Source: Paracidovorax valerianellae (GTDB lineage Bacteria; Pseudomonadota; Gammaproteobacteria; Burkholderiales; Burkholderiaceae_C). From it: a stretch of 64,000 nucleotides of DNA. The DNA lies in the NCBI RefSeq assembly GCF_900102625.1, contig NZ_FMZC01000019.1, positions 1-64,000 of the forward strand. Direction: 5' to 3'. This document shows positions 62,337 to 64,000 of the stretch, piece by piece (position 1 is the first letter of the stretch; each line of letters opens with the position of its first letter). A program made the translations under genes and the position numbers. Below the pieces are notes generated by a model. It was not told where the DNA came from and did no database searches. It saw nothing but the letters and a program-made list of their open reading frames with translations.

Positions 62337-64000
62337 TCAAGGGGTGGCGGGCGCGCGCGCCGGCCAGGGCAGGTGGCGCATTTCGCGCCGCAGGTCGGCC
62401 AGGGCGCTGGCCGGTTCGGGGGCGTAGCGGGTGTGTTCGAGCCGCAGCAGCCAGTCGGCCACCGGGGCGATGGCGGCATCGCCGAACTGCGCCCGGGCGC
62501 GCTCGGCCATGGCGCGCGGCGGCAGGGTGGCGGCAAGGGGCAGGCCGGCACGGGCCAGCCGTTCGCGGGCATGGGCGAGCAGGCGCAGCCAGGGGTCGTG
62601 CTGGCTGCGTTCCCACAGGGTCCAGCCGGCGCCGATCAGCGCGGCCAGCGCAGCCAGGCCGCCCAGCGCCTGGGCCAGGTCCTGCCAGCTGGGCGATTCG
62701 ATGCCGAGCGCCTTGAGCATGTCGAGCTGGCGGCTTTGCGTGTAGTTGAGCACCCACTGGTTCCAGCCGTTGTTCACGGCCTCCCACACGGCGCGCATCT
62801 GCTGCAGCATGCCGCGGCTGATCATGGTGTCCATGGCGTTGCCGAACACGCCGCGCGGCGCTTGCAGGCGCTGGAACGCGCCCACGCGGCCGGGCGACAC
62901 GGCGCCGGTCGGGTCCACGCGAACCCAGCCGCGCCCTTCGAACCACACCTCGGCCCAGGCGTGGGCGTCGCTCTGGCGAACGGTCCAGTAGCCATCGACC
63001 CCGTTGCGTTCGCCGCCTTGGTAGCCGGTGACGATGCGCGCGGGAATGTCCATGGCCCGCATCAGCACGACGAAGGCCGAGGCGATGTGCTCGCAAAAGC
63101 CTTCCTTGACGTCGAACCAGAACGCGTCGGCCGTGTGCTGGCCGTACACGCCGGGCTCCAGCGTGTATTGATAGCCACCGGTGCGCAGCCGGTCGAGCGC
63201 GGCATTCATCAGCGCCTGCGGGCCGCCGGCGGTCAGGCGCGGGTCGGCGAGCATCTCCTGGGCCATGGCGCGGGTGCGGGGGTCGAAGCCGTCGGGCAGT
63301 TCCACGTAGGCGCGCATCTGCCCGGCGTTGCGCTGCTGCGGGCCGTGGGTGAAGCGCGGGTAGCTCTCGGCCCGGTAGCGCAGCACTTCGTTGACCGGCC
63401 GGCTGGCGATCCATTGCAGTTCCTGCGACATGAAGGCGGAGAGGCCCTCGGGCAGCTCGGGCCGGTCCTTGGCCGCATCGAGTGTGAGCAGCCAGGGACG
63501 CCGCAGCGGCTCCAGCGTGATGGCGTAGCGGATGGGCTCGCCCTCGGTCTGCAGGCGGGCAGGGGCCGGCGGGCGCCAGGCCGAGGCGGGCGCGCCGGGC
63601 TGCCCGATGGCGAACCACTGCCGCCCATTGAAGGCCGTGAGCACCGGGCCGCGGAAGTACAGCTCGCTCTGGGGCGGCGCCTCGCCGCCGGGCGTGTCGA
63701 ACCGCACGCGCATGGCCACGGTTTCGTCCAGCGCCAGCGAGGCGACGTTGCCGATCTCCATCTCGCCGGACAGGCCGCTGCGCCCCGAAGGATTGTCGTT
63801 GGGCATGCCCCACAGCGGCGCCATGCGCGGGAACAGCAGGAACAGCGCCAGCATGATGGGCGCGCCCAGCAGCGCCATGCGGCCCGCCACGCGCATCGAA
63901 TGCGCCAGCGGCGGCCGGCCAACGGGCATGTGCGCGTTGACCAGGGCGGTGAGCAGCCCCAGCAGCGCGATCAGCATGGCGGTGGCCGTCACCAGCGACT
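62337..64000 (-). CDS. TgpA-like membrane transglutaminase (5' end beyond window)
   Basis: The visible part is the C-terminal ~555 residues of a DUF3488/TgpA-type transglutaminase-like membrane protein; the frame is open to the window edge, and N-terminal helices are partly cut off. The catalytic triad is visible: EGFCEHIASAFVVLMRA (Cys), SDAHAWAEVWFEGRGWVRVDPT (His and Asp). A further helix (LAALAALIGAGWTLW) and a cytoplasmic tail follow. Relatives are usually encoded after MoxR and DUF58 genes. It ends eight bases before mltB. Confidence 0.9.
   Translation of the reverse strand, partial: SLVTATAMLIALLGLLTALVNAHMPVGRPPLAHSMRVAGRMALLGAPIMLALFLLFPRMAPLWGMPNDNPSGRSGLSGEMEIGNVASLALDETVAMRVRFDTPGGEAPPQSELYFRGPVLTAFNGRQWFAIGQPGAPASAWRPPAPARLQTEGEPIRYAITLEPLRRPWLLTLDAAKDRPELPEGLSAFMSQELQWIASRPVNEVLRYRAESYPRFTHGPQQRNAGQMRAYVELPDGFDPRTRAMAQEMLADPRLTAGGPQALMNAALDRLRTGGYQYTLEPGVYGQHTADAFWFDVKEGFCEHIASAFVVLMRAMDIPARIVTGYQGGERNGVDGYWTVRQSDAHAWAEVWFEGRGWVRVDPTGAVSPGRVGAFQRLQAPRGVFGNAMDTMISRGMLQQMRAVWEAVNNGWNQWVLNYTQSRQLDMLKALGIESPSWQDLAQALGGLAALAALIGAGWTLWERSQHDPWLRLLAHARERLARAGLPLAATLPPRAMAERARAQFGDAAIAPVADWLLRLEHTRYAPEPASALADLRREMRHLPWPARAPATP

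Noticed and set aside
1..64000. CRISPR array, tRNA or rRNA genes
   Set aside because: No regularly spaced direct repeats with unique spacers and no recognisable tRNA or rRNA sequence were seen on reading both strands.

Overview
The window looks like chromosome from a betaproteobacterium of the family Comamonadaceae, most like Acidovorax/Paracidovorax. The grounds are high GC, Bug-type tricarboxylate receptors, IPTL-CTERM proteins, small interspersed repeats and a 620-bp palindrome of a kind I recall from this family, and the gene repertoire. The genus is inference. Gene density is normal and most genes are housekeeping or catabolic.

Layout. 0-4.4 kb: sugar-acid dehydratase, tripartite tricarboxylate receptor, thioesterase and LysR regulator. 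4.4-7.7 kb: an AT-rich accessory patch with a two-gene ATPase + DUF4435 pair resembling the PARIS anti-phage system, followed by a convergent ADP-ribosyltransferase-like toxin with a 58-residue membrane protein overlapping its stop. 7.9-19.3 kb: tartrate/malate dehydrogenase with its LysR regulator, yqeY-rpsU, a large GGDEF-EAL protein, small oxygenase-like genes, and lipid/flavoprotein genes. 19.5-28.2 kb: nirB-nirD-nasA-ybiB-cobA (nitrate and nitrite reduction plus siroheme), broken between nirD and nasA by the palindrome. 28.3-37 kb: an MDR dehydrogenase, then an accessory block with a degenerate LysR start, a kelch-repeat IPTL-CTERM protein, an integron-like gene-cassette array without integrase, a broken IPTL-CTERM gene and an intact LysR gene. 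38-44.3 kb: an RND efflux operon. 44.8-50 kb: PAS chemoreceptor, DUF937, CBS and trehalase genes. 50-54.7 kb: nitrate ABC transporter, a candidate type III effector gene and the ANTAR antiterminator NasT. 54.9-64 kb: two type-I periplasmic binding proteins, tsaD, hsp20, DUF2242, a histidine phosphatase, mltB and a truncated TgpA-like transglutaminase.

How it works together. The clearest system is nitrate assimilation. The nirB and nrtA transcripts, 25 kb apart, share the same control layer: a perfect sigma-54 -24/-12 promoter, then a leader with two short hairpins carrying six-base loops, the second overlapping one arm of an intrinsic terminator. That is the signature of ANTAR-protein antitermination, and nasT lies next to the transporter. 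Transport (NrtABD), reduction (NasA, NirBD) and siroheme supply (CobA) would thus be switched together by nitrogen limitation and nitrate.

The most noteworthy accessory items are the PARIS-like pair, the toxin with its overlapping small gene, the integrase-less cassette array, and a small Ser/Pro-rich protein preceded by a perfect plant-inducible-promoter (PIP/hrpII) box.
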